From an uncultured Bacteroides sp. (lineage in GTDB: Bacteria > Bacteroidota > Bacteroidia > Bacteroidales > Bacteroidaceae): a DNA stretch of 31,048 bases. The stretch lies in the NCBI RefSeq assembly GCF_910586915.1, contig NZ_CAJULN010000031.1:1-31048 (forward strand), given 5' to 3'. A program made the position numbers and the translations under genes. Within the stretch, counting starts at the first letter, position 1. The number at the start of each line of letters is the position of its first letter. Below, one piece after another: positions 1 through 8,420 of this stretch. Under the pieces are notes generated by a model. The model ran no database searches, was not told where the DNA came from, and saw nothing but the letters and a program-made list of their open reading frames with translations.

Positions 1-248
1 ACTTCTTTATCGGTTTCCGCATGGATGACGTCCACTCCGGTTATTTAGGTGAAGTGGCAGACGTCGATACGGCCACCGTCAATATCCTTTTCATTGTCGA
101 AAGAGAAGATGGCGGAGAGCTGTTGGTTCCCGCGCAGGAAGAGTTTATCTTAGGTATAGACCGGGAGCGAAAGAGCATTACTGTGGAACTTCCCGAAGGG
201 CTGCTGAACTTGGATGAACTGGAAACAGAGGACACTTTAACTTTTTAA
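1..248 (+). CDS. rimM: Ribosome maturation factor RimM, C-terminal part
   Basis: The 5' end lies outside the window; the reading frame is open from base 3, and bases 1-2 finish a codon that is probably Tyr. The visible product ends with the PRC-barrel half of RimM: FFIGFRMDDVHSGYLG, then a hydrophobic strand, then the LVPAQEEFI segment, which matches the family's LIPA.. strand before the acidic tail. RimM binds ribosomal protein S19 and helps 30S subunit maturation. The stop is at 246-248, and the next gene starts within a dozen bases, so they are probably cotranscribed. The identification rests on the C-terminal domain only. An internal ATG at 21 is not the real start, because the conserved FFIGFR stretch lies before it. 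Confidence 0.8.
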   Translation, partial: FFIGFRMDDVHSGYLGEVADVDTATVNILFIVEREDGGELLVPAQEEFILGIDRERKSITVELPEGLLNLDELETEDTLTF

Positions 249-259
249 TCACCTTGAAG

Positions 260-1120
260 ATGCCAAAGAAAAGACGTAGCAGAGCTTTTTGGAAAAATTT
301 CAAGTTCAAGTATAAACTGACTGTTGTCAATGAGAATACACTTGAAGAAATTGTGGGACTTCATGTCTCCAAACTCAACGGGCTTTCGGTGCTGCTCAGC
401 GTGCTGGCAGTGCTCTTCCTGATTGCCTCCTGTATCATCGCCTTTACTCCTTTGCGCAACTACCTTCCGGGCTATATGAACAGCGAAGTCCGCTCCCAGG
501 TTGTTGCTAATGCCTTGCGTGTGGACTCTTTGCAAGCGGTTCTCAACCGGCAGAATCTATATATAATGAACATTCAGGATATCTTCAGCGGCAAAGTCCC
601 CATTGACAGTGTGCAGACGCTCGATTCGCTCACCGCCGTCCGTGAGGATACCTTGATGAAACGCACCAAACGCGAAGAGGAATTCCGCCGCCAGTATGAG
701 GAGAGCGAGAAGTACAACCTGTCGTCCATTGCTTCCCAGCCGGATGTAATGGGGCTCAACTTCTACCGTCCTACTCGTGGAATGGTTTCCGCCCATTTCA
801 ACGTGGAAAAGAAACATTTCGGCACGGACATTGCCGCCAACCCTAACGAAAGCGTGCTGGCTACAATGGACGGAACCGTTATCCTGAGCGCATATACCGC
901 CGAAACAGGCTATCTCATCGGTGTGCAGCATAAGCAGGATTTCATATCAATCTACAAGCATTGCGGTTCACTGCTCAAGAAAGAGGGCGATCATGTGAAA
1001 GGGGGCGAAGCCATCGCACTGGTAGGCAATAGCGGAACCCTTAGCACAGGTCCGCACCTGCATTTTGAACTTTGGTACAAAGGTCAGCCGGTGAATCCGG
1101 AGAAATATATTGTATTTTAA
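260..1120 (+). CDS. M23 family (LytM-type) metallopeptidase, membrane anchored
   Basis: This is a 286-residue envelope protein. A very basic N-terminus (MPKKRRSR) precedes one transmembrane helix at about residues 41-63. A predicted coiled-coil linker rich in E, K and R covers roughly 90-155, and the C-terminus is a peptidase M23 domain. Zinc ligands are visible as H186-x3-D190 in HFGTD and as H266-x-H268 in GPHLHFELW, so the enzyme looks catalytically intact. Family members cut peptidoglycan cross-links in the periplasm or activate amidases. I chose the ATG at 260; a TTG two codons earlier (254) is also possible. It sits between rimM and dxr with tiny gaps, so an operon is likely. The natural substrate cannot be told from sequence. 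Confidence 0.85.
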   Translation: MPKKRRSRAFWKNFKFKYKLTVVNENTLEEIVGLHVSKLNGLSVLLSVLAVLFLIASCIIAFTPLRNYLPGYMNSEVRSQVVANALRVDSLQAVLNRQNLYIMNIQDIFSGKVPIDSVQTLDSLTAVREDTLMKRTKREEEFRRQYEESEKYNLSSIASQPDVMGLNFYRPTRGMVSAHFNVEKKHFGTDIAANPNESVLATMDGTVILSAYTAETGYLIGVQHKQDFISIYKHCGSLLKKEGDHVKGGEAIALVGNSGTLSTGPHLHFELWYKGQPVNPEKYIVF

Positions 1121-1122
1121 CA

Positions 1123-2307
1123 ATGAATATAGAAACGAATAAAAAGAAGAAACAAATAGCCATCTTAGGCTCTACCGGCTCTATCGGTACACAGGCGTTG
1201 CAGGTCATCGAAGAACATCCCGACCTGTACGAAGCCTATGCGCTGACGGCCAACAACCGCGTCGAACTTCTCATTGCCCAGGCACGGAAGTTCCAGCCCG
1301 AAGTGGTCGTGATAGCTAACGAATCCAAGTATCCCGAACTGAAAGAGGCGCTGAGCGACTTGCCTATTAAAGTGTATGCGGGAATCGAGGCCATCTGCCA
1401 GGTAGTGGAGGCTGCACCTATCGACATGGTGCTCACGGCAATGGTAGGCTACGCCGGACTGAAACCGACCATCAACGCCATCCGTGCCGGAAAAGCCATC
1501 GCACTGGCAAACAAAGAGACGCTGGTCGTGGCGGGCGAACTGATTAATCAGTTGGCGCAGCAATACCGCACACCGATTCTGCCGGTCGATTCCGAACATT
1601 CCGCCGTTTTCCAGTGTTTGGTAGGAGAGATGGGCAATCCGATAGAGAAGGTGATACTCACCGCTTCGGGTGGCCCTTTCCGCACTTGTACGCTTGAGCA
1701 GCTCAAGTCTGTGACTAAGACGCAAGCCTTGAAGCATCCCAACTGGGAGATGGGAGCGAAGATAACCATCGATTCCGCTTCCATGATGAACAAAGGTTTT
1801 GAGGTAATCGAAGCCAAATGGTTGTTTGGCGTTCGTCCCGAGCAGATTGAAGTAGTGGTGCATCCGCAATCCGTCATCCACTCGATGGTACAGTTTGAAG
1901 ATGGTGCGGTGAAGGCACAGTTGGGTATGCCCGATATGCGCCTGCCTATCCAGTATGCGTTCTCTTACCCCGACCGCATCTGTTCCTCTTTCGACCGTCT
2001 CGACTTTGCCAAGTGTACCAGCCTGACGTTCGAGCAGCCCGATACGGAGCGGTTCCGCAACCTCGCCCTGGCCTATGAAGCCATGTACAGGGGCGGCAAT
2101 ATGCCCTGTATCGTCAACGCCGCCAACGAAGTGGTGGTAGCCTCTTTCCTGAAAGACGGTATCAGCTTCCTCGGTATGAGCCGTGTGATAGAAAAAACAA
2201 TGGAACAAGCCGCGTTTATAGCGAATCCCACATACGACGACTATGTAGCCACCGATGCGGAAGCCCGCAGAATCGCTTCCGAGCTGGTGAGCTGGCAAAG
2301 TCTCTGA
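1123..2307 (+). CDS. dxr: 1-deoxy-D-xylulose 5-phosphate reductoisomerase
   Basis: This enzyme converts 1-deoxy-D-xylulose 5-phosphate to 2-C-methyl-D-erythritol 4-phosphate with NADPH, the committed step of the MEP isoprenoid pathway in the cytoplasm. The 394-residue product has the NADPH-binding GSTGSIG near residue 15 and ALANKETLV. The metal-binding PVDSEHSAVFQ contributes the Asp and Glu ligands. The substrate loop region LTASGGPF, HPNWEMG.KITIDSAS, MNKGFEVIEA and VVHPQSVIHS are all present. Length is normal for the family. The frame is open upstream to 1072, inside the peptidase gene, but the ATG at 1123 lies 2 bases after that gene's stop and places the Rossmann motif correctly. rseP follows after 33 bases, the same order seen in many bacteria. 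Confidence 0.96.
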   Translation: MNIETNKKKKQIAILGSTGSIGTQALQVIEEHPDLYEAYALTANNRVELLIAQARKFQPEVVVIANESKYPELKEALSDLPIKVYAGIEAICQVVEAAPIDMVLTAMVGYAGLKPTINAIRAGKAIALANKETLVVAGELINQLAQQYRTPILPVDSEHSAVFQCLVGEMGNPIEKVILTASGGPFRTCTLEQLKSVTKTQALKHPNWEMGAKITIDSASMMNKGFEVIEAKWLFGVRPEQIEVVVHPQSVIHSMVQFEDGAVKAQLGMPDMRLPIQYAFSYPDRICSSFDRLDFAKCTSLTFEQPDTERFRNLALAYEAMYRGGNMPCIVNAANEVVVASFLKDGISFLGMSRVIEKTMEQAAFIANPTYDDYVATDAEARRIASELVSWQSL

Positions 2308-2340
2308 ATAAAATAACCCGTAAATAGTAAAAAAGTAAAT

Positions 2341-3696
2341 ATGGAAACATTTTTGATTCGTGCCCTGCAACTGATAATGAGCCTTTCGCTGCTCGTCATC
2401 ATTCACGAAGGCGGGCATTTTCTCTTTGCCCGTTTGTTTAAGGTGCGTGTAGAAAAATTCTGCTTATTCTTCGACCCCTGGTTCACCCTGTTTAAGTTCA
2501 AACCCAAGAATAGTGAAACGGAATACGGCGTCGGATGGTTGCCGTTGGGCGGCTATGTGAAGATAGCCGGCATGATTGACGAGTCGATGGATACCGAACA
2601 GATGAAACAGCCCGAGCAGCCGTGGGAGTTCCGCTCCAAACCGGCTTGGCAACGTCTGCTGATTATGGTGGGCGGCGTATTGTTCAACTTCCTGCTGGCA
2701 CTGTTCATCTACTCGATGATTCTGTTCGCTTGGGGCGACCAATACATAAAGATACAGGAAGTTCCCCACGGTATGGATTTCAACGAAACTGCCAAAGCAG
2801 TCGGTTTCCGCGACGGTGATATCCTGCTCTCTGCCGACGGTGTTCCTTTTGAACGTTACGACGGCGATATGCTGAGCCAGATTGTCGAGGCTCGCGAAGT
2901 AACGGTGCTCCGTTTGGGTGCAAGGTCGTCTATTGCGATTCCCGAAGACCTGATGCAACGTCTGTTGGCAGACAGTGTGCGCTTTGCTTCCTACCGTTTT
3001 CCGTATGTTATAGACAGCGTAACCGTGAATTCTCCCGCCGCACAGGCAGGTCTCCAGCCGGGCGACAGCATCATCGAGTTGAACGGAAAAACAATTTCTT
3101 TCTCCGATTTCAAGGAGGCGATGGAAGAGCGTAAGCAGAACGAAGCAGCCTTGCTCAAAGAAAACGTCGACCCTCGTCGTATCACTCTGACGTATGTGCG
3201 CAACAACGTAACGGATACGGTAAGTATGCGTGTCGATTCTGCCTATAGAATGGGTGTAATCGCCTGTCTGGAGACAGAACGTCTGCTGCCGATGGTGAAG
3301 AAACAATATACGTTCCTCGAATCCTTCCCCGCAGGTGTTTCGCTTGGTATCAAGACGTTGAAAGGCTATGTCGGCAACATGAAATACCTCTTCTCTAAAG
3401 AAGGCGCCAAGCAGTTGGGTGGTTTCGGAACGATTGGAAGCATCTTCCCCCCTACGTGGGATTGGCATCAGTTCTGGTATATGACGGCTTTCCTTTCCAT
3501 TATTTTGGCGTTTATGAATATTCTGCCCATCCCCGCATTGGACGGCGGTCATGTGCTTTTCCTATTCTACGAGATGATAGCCCGTCGCAAACCGAGCGAC
3601 AAGTTCATGGAATACGCCCAGATGACCGGTATGGTGCTGCTCTTCGCGCTGCTGATTTGGGCAAACTTCAATGATGTGTTGAGATTCTTCTTCTGA
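2341..3696 (+). CDS. rseP: RIP metalloprotease RseP (site-2 protease)
   Basis: This is an integral membrane zinc protease that cuts transmembrane segments, typically of anti-sigma factors, within the lipid bilayer. The HExxH motif is visible as HEGGH at residues 22-26 in the first helix. The third ligand motif LDGGH is at about 400-404 within NILPIPALDGGH. Two PDZ-like regions lie between them; the second is marked by SPAAQAGLQPGDSI. The N-terminal and C-terminal helices complete the usual four-helix core. The length of 451 residues is typical. The gene is the last of the rimM-M23-dxr-rseP run and ends 28 bases before a strong terminator. No sigma-E or anti-sigma gene is next to it, so its target is not shown by context. 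Confidence 0.94.
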   Translation: METFLIRALQLIMSLSLLVIIHEGGHFLFARLFKVRVEKFCLFFDPWFTLFKFKPKNSETEYGVGWLPLGGYVKIAGMIDESMDTEQMKQPEQPWEFRSKPAWQRLLIMVGGVLFNFLLALFIYSMILFAWGDQYIKIQEVPHGMDFNETAKAVGFRDGDILLSADGVPFERYDGDMLSQIVEAREVTVLRLGARSSIAIPEDLMQRLLADSVRFASYRFPYVIDSVTVNSPAAQAGLQPGDSIIELNGKTISFSDFKEAMEERKQNEAALLKENVDPRRITLTYVRNNVTDTVSMRVDSAYRMGVIACLETERLLPMVKKQYTFLESFPAGVSLGIKTLKGYVGNMKYLFSKEGAKQLGGFGTIGSIFPPTWDWHQFWYMTAFLSIILAFMNILPIPALDGGHVLFLFYEMIARRKPSDKFMEYAQMTGMVLLFALLIWANFNDVLRFFF

Positions 3697-3724
3697 GAAT
3701 GATATAAGAACAGCATCGCCTGTA

Positions 3725-3776
3725 AAAAAACAAATTCCCCTCCTCTTTCCGGAAAGAGGAGGGGAATTTGTTTTTT
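3725..3776. terminator. Strong bidirectional terminator between rseP and nrdG
   Basis: Two 26-base arms are perfectly complementary (3725-3750 and 3751-3776). They form a GC-rich core around CCCCTCCTCTTTCC, with an A-run on the left and a T-run on the right. The stem therefore ends in U-runs on either strand, as expected between two convergent genes. Confidence 0.93.
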
Positions 3777-3813
3777 GCTCATTGTTACTGCCGAATGAAG
3801 TGAATGTAGTCTT

Positions 3814-4311
3814 TTAATCAGTTTGTTTTAACCTCAGAATCCGTTGATTGCTGCTGCCACGGAACTCTAAATAAGGAGAAAAGAGCGACTGCTCAAAACG
3901 CCCGTCCACCAATACATCAATGTATGGGAGAACAGCCCTTAGCCTTGCTTCCGCCTGAATCTCTTCATACGTATAGCCGGTGTAGCACCACACATTCATT
4001 CCCGTCTCCTCTTTCACCCGTTTGGCAAGCAACAGAAACGCTTCCGGATGAAAGAAAGGATCTCCGCCGGAGAACGTCACTCCGTCAAGCAACGGATTCG
4101 CCCGAATCTCCCTGATGATGGACACAACCTTCTCTTCCGTCAACGGTTCTCCCGCCTGCGGATTCCAACTTTCCGGATTGTGGCAGCCGTGGCAGTGATG
4201 AGAGCATCCGGCAAGATAAATGGAATACCGGATGCCTGTGCCGTCCACTATCGTTTCGGGATAAGTCCCCAATAAGTTGAGAGCCGAAAGTTGGGAGTCG
4301 AACGTACTCAT
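3814..4311 (-). CDS. nrdG: Anaerobic ribonucleotide reductase activating enzyme
   Basis: This radical SAM enzyme generates the glycyl radical on NrdD under anoxic conditions. The 165-residue product carries the CxxxCxxC cluster motif as CSHHCHGC (C36, C40, C43), followed by NPESWNP. It also has the SAM-binding FSGGDPF segment and the ending IDVLVDGRFE..L, all typical of NrdG. The ATG at 4311 is preferred; a TTG two codons upstream (4317) is possible. It follows nrdD on the same strand after 19 bases, so the two form an operon that should share the B12-responsive leader upstream of nrdD. Its transcript ends at the terminator at 3725-3776. Confidence 0.95.
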   Translation of the reverse strand: MSTFDSQLSALNLLGTYPETIVDGTGIRYSIYLAGCSHHCHGCHNPESWNPQAGEPLTEEKVVSIIREIRANPLLDGVTFSGGDPFFHPEAFLLLAKRVKEETGMNVWCYTGYTYEEIQAEARLRAVLPYIDVLVDGRFEQSLFSPYLEFRGSSNQRILRLKQTD

Positions 4312-4330
4312 TGTCAATAGGGATAGGACT

Positions 4331-6724
4331 TTACAAGTGTTTTACGCGGTCTTTTTCTTCCGCCCGTTTGGCAGAGTTCCAAGAGTTGAGGTCGCCTGTC
4401 AGATAGCCGGTGATGCGGCGCATACGGAGAATGTTTTCACTTCGGCACACCGGACACTTGTCGAAAATCACCCCTTTGTAACCACAACTGTGGCAAGTAT
4501 CTACCGGATGATTGATGGAGCCGTAGCCGATTCCTTCGTCATGCATCACTTTCACAATCTTGGCGATGGCACGTATGTTCTTCTGCGCTTCGCCGTCCAA
4601 CTCCACATACGTGATGTGTCCGCCACGGGTGATGGCGTGGAAAGGAGCTTCCCGTTTGATTTTCTCGACGATGCTGATGGGCTCTTTTACGTCTACGTGG
4701 AAAGAGTTTATGTAATAATCGCGGTCTGTCACACCGGGGATTTTTCCGTATTTCCGGCGGTCCATCTTCGTGAAACGTCCTGAAAGTCCTTCGGCGGGAG
4801 TGGCTAATACCGAATAGTTCAAATTGTGTTTCTCCTTGTATTCTTCTGCCACCTTGTTCATTTCCATCACCGCCTCATACAGCGTGTCCCACGACTTCCG
4901 GCTATGGCCGTGACCTTGACCGTAGAGAGCCACCATCGCATTGTGTCCGCCGATAAAACCGATTCCCAATGTGCCGCTACGCAGTACGTCGCCCACCTGT
5001 TCGTTCGGGTTCAGTTCGGAGCCGCCTTTCCACACGTTGTTTGCCATCATGAACGGGAACTGGCGTGCCAGCGCCGTGCGCTGATACTGATAACGCTCGT
5101 AAAGCTGCTCGGCCACCAGGGTAGCCATCTGTCGTACCGATTCGATAAAAATCTCTTTCGCTTTTTGCTCGACGGCTTCCGTGTTTCGTTCGTCTACTAC
5201 TAAGTTCTCCGCCTTGATACGCGCTTCGATGGCGAGTCTCGGCATATTCAGCGTCGTGAAAGAAAGGTTTCCCCGTCCCAAAGACGACTTTTCGCCTGCC
5301 ACATTCTCAAACACGCGCGTACGGCAACCCATTGTCGCCAGTTCGTAGATGTAACGTTTCGGGTCGTCGGCTTTCCATTTCTCGTTCGTGTTGAAAGGGG
5401 TATCGAGGAACATGAAATTCGGGAACAATGCTTTCGCCGTAGTTTGGCAAGCCTTTAGCAGCAGGTCGAAGTTGGGAGCTTCGTAACGGTCTTTCATCGC
5501 ATTTTCGATGTTCTCCGCTTTCATTGCTTTCTCAAAGTCCTTCTCCGAGTAAGATACTCCGTCTTTCACCTTGAAAATCTGAATCGGGAATACAGGCACT
5601 TCGCCTCGTGTGCCCAAGCCTTCGATGGTGGCTTTCAACAATTCCTCGATTACCATTCTGCCTTCGGCGGAGGTGTCTGTACCGTAGTTGATGGAACTGA
5701 ACACCACCTGGTTGCCGCCGCGCGAGTGCATCGTGTTCAGGTTGTGGATAAATCCTTCCATTGCCTGATGTGTATCCTTGCGGGTCTGTTGGTAGGCCTT
5801 CTCCGTGATGCGTGCCAGGTGCTCCTTGTCTATGATGATTTGCAGTGCTATCAAAGCGATGCGTAGCGTTTCGCGTTCCGTTTCGGTAGGCTTGATAGAT
5901 GGCATATATTCCTTGATAAGCGTGCGGATTGCCTTCTCGTCCGCCTGGCTGCCGTTTTCCATCGCCATATAAAAATTGATGAACGAGGCCATGTGCTTGC
6001 GGAAAGACTTCGCCACTCCTTTCGCCATGAAGAAGTCGAAGGCGGGAATCGCCTGTCCTCCGTGCTGCTCGTTTTGGTTGGTCTGGAAAATGATGGTTGC
6101 CAGCGTTGCGTAGCTCTGAATGCTTTGCGGAGTGCGGATGCTGCCGTTCTTCGTGCGGAAGCCGCGTTCAAAAAGGTCGTCCATATCATACTGGATGCAG
6201 GTCGTCGTCTTGGTCGGATAGTAATCCAAATCGTGGATGTGGATGTCGCCCAACTGGTGTGCTTGGGCAAAACGCTTCGGCAACAGATATTTGTACGTAT
6301 AATCTTTGGTCACTTCGGATGCGAAAGTCATCATCTGTCCGGCAGGAGTGTGGCTGCTCATGTTGGCGTTGCTCAGGTTGACGTCATTCTTGTCGATGGC
6401 AACGATACCGTCCATCACGTGCTTCATCTGGGTTTTCTTGTCCCGTTCGGTGTTCCGCCATTCGCGATAGATGATGTATTTCTTAGCTACTTCCGGTCTG
6501 ACCTTCATCAGTTCCTTTTCCACTAAGTCTTGAATCTCTTCTACGGTAATCGTAGGAGTGGCAAATTGACTGATAACATTCATCGTGATGTCAGCCACCA
6601 ACTGCTGTTCATCCTGAATTCCCGTTGCATAGAACGCCTTGCTGATTGCATTCTTGATTTTACTGATAGAGAAATCTTCTCTTTTGCCATCGCGTTTGAT
6701 GATGCAAATTTCCGCGTAGTTCAT
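4331..6724 (-). CDS. nrdD: Anaerobic (class III) ribonucleoside-triphosphate reductase
   Basis: This enzyme reduces ribonucleoside triphosphates to deoxyribonucleotides in the absence of oxygen. The 797-residue product starts with an ATP-cone allosteric domain (about residues 3-95, beginning IIKRDGKREDFSISKI). The NrdD barrel follows, with the conserved ATMGCRTRVFEN cysteine segment. Near the end are a zinc site (CHSCGYKG..F and CPVC) and the glycyl-radical loop RRITGYLTG, with the radical glycine at about residue 773, 25 residues from the C-terminus. All parts needed for activity are visible. The 5' leader of about 300 bases contains a cobalamin riboswitch (6870-7030) and a hairpin repeat, so expression is probably lowered when B12 is plentiful. 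nrdG follows directly. Confidence 0.97.
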   Translation of the reverse strand: MNYAEICIIKRDGKREDFSISKIKNAISKAFYATGIQDEQQLVADITMNVISQFATPTITVEEIQDLVEKELMKVRPEVAKKYIIYREWRNTERDKKTQMKHVMDGIVAIDKNDVNLSNANMSSHTPAGQMMTFASEVTKDYTYKYLLPKRFAQAHQLGDIHIHDLDYYPTKTTTCIQYDMDDLFERGFRTKNGSIRTPQSIQSYATLATIIFQTNQNEQHGGQAIPAFDFFMAKGVAKSFRKHMASFINFYMAMENGSQADEKAIRTLIKEYMPSIKPTETERETLRIALIALQIIIDKEHLARITEKAYQQTRKDTHQAMEGFIHNLNTMHSRGGNQVVFSSINYGTDTSAEGRMVIEELLKATIEGLGTRGEVPVFPIQIFKVKDGVSYSEKDFEKAMKAENIENAMKDRYEAPNFDLLLKACQTTAKALFPNFMFLDTPFNTNEKWKADDPKRYIYELATMGCRTRVFENVAGEKSSLGRGNLSFTTLNMPRLAIEARIKAENLVVDERNTEAVEQKAKEIFIESVRQMATLVAEQLYERYQYQRTALARQFPFMMANNVWKGGSELNPNEQVGDVLRSGTLGIGFIGGHNAMVALYGQGHGHSRKSWDTLYEAVMEMNKVAEEYKEKHNLNYSVLATPAEGLSGRFTKMDRRKYGKIPGVTDRDYYINSFHVDVKEPISIVEKIKREAPFHAITRGGHITYVELDGEAQKNIRAIAKIVKVMHDEGIGYGSINHPVDTCHSCGYKGVIFDKCPVCRSENILRMRRITGYLTGDLNSWNSAKRAEEKDRVKHL

Positions 6725-6748
6725 AACTTTAACTCCCGAAAGCTTTAA

Positions 6749-6868
6749 TAAATTAATAATTGAAAATTAAAAATTGAAAAATGAAGAAAGAGAATCCGAT
6801 AATCATGCAGGCGTTTCGTATAGCCGGTCTTTAATTTTTTAATCCTCAATTCCCAATTCTCAATTCTT
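6749..6868. repeat. AT-rich intergenic inverted-repeat element in the nrdD leader
   Basis: Two 23-base arms (6758-6780 and 6843-6865) are built from AATTGA/AATT units. When one arm is reverse complemented they differ at six positions, all A versus G. In the minus-strand RNA, the sense of nrdD, these become G-U pairs, so all 23 positions can pair around a 62-base loop. A relative with 23-base arms lies at 18223-18272. Short AATTGAAAATT elements of this kind are common in Bacteroides intergenic DNA (recalled, not searched). The element sits between the riboswitch and the nrdD start codon. Confidence 0.6.
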
Positions 6869-6869
6869 T

Positions 6870-7030
6870 CCGGCAGGTCTTCTGACTTATCCCTCCCTCG
6901 CAGCGTCTTCCCACACCTGACGGCGCAGTGACATAGTGTGCGGATTCACAGAGAATTACAGCAGCGGGTACTGTCGCCGATTTGCACAGCGTTCCCTCAT
7001 TGACTAAACCTCTTTTTAGTTCCGAAAACG
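6870..7030 (-). ncRNA. Cobalamin (B12) riboswitch upstream of nrdDG
   Basis: Read on the minus strand, the conserved blocks of the cobalamin aptamer appear in order. They are GAGGGAACGCTGTGCAAATC, then GACAGTACCCGCTGCTGTAA, then the GTCACTG core, then GTGGGAAGACGCTGCGAG, and finally the B12 box AGTCAGAAGACCTGCC, which ends at about 6873. The aptamer is complete. It lies in the leader of nrdD, whose ATG is about 145 bases further on. Riboswitches of this class normally shut off expression when adenosylcobalamin is bound. The expression platform is not obvious: no U-run terminator follows the aptamer directly, and the hairpin repeat at 6749-6868 fills most of the gap. Confidence 0.94.
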
Positions 7031-7034
7031 GCTA

Positions 7035-7042
7035 CAAAGATA
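7035..7042 (-). promoter_or_regulatory. -7 promoter element for the riboswitch-nrdDG transcript
   Basis: The minus strand reads TATCTTTG, an exact match to the Bacteroides -7 consensus TAnnTTTG. It would start transcription near 7028, right at the 5' end of the aptamer. No convincing TTTG -33 element was found at the usual 19-21 base spacing. Confidence 0.65.
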
Positions 7043-7132
7043 GAAGATAATCCAATATCTCACTCACCTTTTAACATTAAAATTTCGGGAAACTTTTCTT
7101 TCTGTCTGATATAGAAAGTGTTTGTTCGGTTG

Positions 7133-7181
7133 AGAAAATGCAGATTCAAATCGTGCATTTCATTGCCTGGTTTGAATCTGC
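7133..7181 (-). terminator. Probable terminator of the DUF6261 gene
   Basis: An 11-bp perfect stem (GCAGATTCAAA at 7140-7150 with its complement at 7171-7181) is followed on the minus strand by ATTTTCTC. The U-run is short, so the call is moderate. It lies just after the stop of the DUF6261 gene. Confidence 0.55.
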
Positions 7182-7195
7182 AAAATAGAGTTTTA

Positions 7196-7987
7196 TCAGA
7201 GTCCCGGGTCGGGCGTTTCTCCGTCATCGGGACCGCCTGTGTTTCCTCCGGTATTTCCGCTGTCATTTCCGCCCGTGGTGTCGGCGGCTGTGGCTTTCTG
7301 ACCGAGCACCTCACGTTTGTAATGAACGATTTCCGCATTCACGTAGTCGATGAACGGCACGTAATCCATTTCTCCCTCCACGAGCGCCAGGGCGTTCACC
7401 ATTTTCACCAGCATACGGTAAGCATCGTCCGATGCCTTGCGTGAGGTTTTCAACGCGCCCACCGTGATGCCCATTTTCTCGTCGGTGCGGCTTGCGGTGA
7501 GCGTGCGGACACGTTCGTTCGCCGCTTTCAGGTTGGTGACGAATGGGGTGAGCGAGAGGGTTTCCACTTCCGGCTTGTATTTTCCTTCCAGGTCGGTGAT
7601 GAGGTTCAGCAGGAGTCCCGTCTCGCGGTCGAGCTGCATTTTGGGGTCGATGGCGTAGTCCTTGATGTGCTGGTTGAGCACTTTGGCGGCTTGCGCAATG
7701 GCTTCGACGGGGAGGTTGAGGAAGCCCGCGACGGCTTTCTTGTAACCGCTGTAGAGGGCGTCGCGCTCGGCGTCTGCTTTGGCGATGTCGTCCGTCAGCA
7801 GGCTTTTCTGCGAGATTTTCAGGTCTTTGTCTTCCTGTGCCACGGCGGCTTTCAGTGCGGCTACCTGTGCGGCGGCTTTGGTGTTCACTTTCGCGTCGGC
7901 TTCGGCACGTGCCAGGATGTTGCTCACGTAGAGGAAGTGTGCGCCGTTGTTCATGCGCTCCAGACTGATGGTAGAGATTTCTTTCAT
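7196..7987 (-). CDS. DUF6261 family protein
   Basis: This is a 263-residue soluble protein of unknown function. It resembles the Bacteroidales DUF6261 family: it begins MKEISTISLERMNNGAHFLY, followed by long, mostly helical sequence with heptad-like stretches such as AAAQVAALKAAVAQEDKDL. The C-terminal 25 or so residues are a low-complexity Gly/Asn/Asp tail (repeats of GGN and TGG). The frame stays open to 8122, but the extra N-terminal residues are Arg/Pro-rich and unlike a protein start, and the ATG at 7987 places the family's conserved opening at residue 1. No signal peptide, membrane helix or catalytic motif is seen. It appears to be a single-gene transcript with its own terminator. The family assignment is from memory of its N-terminal pattern. 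Confidence 0.7.
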   Translation of the reverse strand: MKEISTISLERMNNGAHFLYVSNILARAEADAKVNTKAAAQVAALKAAVAQEDKDLKISQKSLLTDDIAKADAERDALYSGYKKAVAGFLNLPVEAIAQAAKVLNQHIKDYAIDPKMQLDRETGLLLNLITDLEGKYKPEVETLSLTPFVTNLKAANERVRTLTASRTDEKMGITVGALKTSRKASDDAYRMLVKMVNALALVEGEMDYVPFIDYVNAEIVHYKREVLGQKATAADTTGGNDSGNTGGNTGGPDDGETPDPGL

Positions 7988-8355
7988 GTTTTTCTCGATT
8001 TTAAATGGTGGATATAGGCGGAAACGGCGTGCAGGGCACTGCCACGGATAAGGGAGGGACCGGATACGGCGTTTCCACGTTGTTTTCTCCCTGAAACAAG
8101 CTGGAGACGCTGCTTTTAGCATATTTCCGTATGGAAAGAAACAGGAAACAATGTTTCTGGCGTATTTCGGAAGCGAATATAGGTATAATCTTTTGATTCT
8201 TGGCGTTTCCGGAGGGGAATTATGCAGGAGAAGGCGTTTTTTCTTTGGCGGAGGGGGGAATGGGGCTGGAAACGGGGTTTGCTGTCTGTTTTTTCTGTGA
8301 GGAAAGTCGGTTGGTATTGTAACTTCTCAAACGCGGAGTGTTAGCCAAAATCATA
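7988..8355. other. Gene-free stretch upstream of the DUF6261 gene
   Basis: About 370 bases hold no convincing gene. The minus strand reads TATATTCG at about 8173-8180, one mismatch from the -7 consensus, and could be the DUF6261 promoter with a long leader. A 40-codon plus-strand frame at 8222-8344 is not supported. The G/T-rich part at 8215-8300 has no clear structure. Confidence 0.4.
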
Positions 8356-8394
8356 TAAAAACAAAGCGGTGAGTTTGTGCCTCCACCGCCTTGT
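8356..8394 (-). terminator. Terminator of ddh
   Basis: The 11-bp stem ACAAGGCGGTG / CACCGCTTTGT (minus strand, 8384-8394 with 8361-8371) contains one G-U pair and encloses a 12-base loop. It runs straight into a TTTTT run on the minus strand. It lies 26 bases after the ddh stop codon. Confidence 0.85.
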
Positions 8395-8420
8395 CTCTGC
8401 TCATAAAGAGAAGAAAGAGA

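Noticed and set aside
1165..2418. 417-codon minus-strand frame across dxr
   Set aside because: Fully antisense to dxr, which has all expected motifs; the translation is rich in His, Arg and Gln and shows no family features.
8222..8344. 40-codon plus-strand frame in the gap before the ddh terminator
   Set aside because: Trp/Arg/Gly-rich composition from a G-rich stretch, no promoter match and no partner gene; probably chance.
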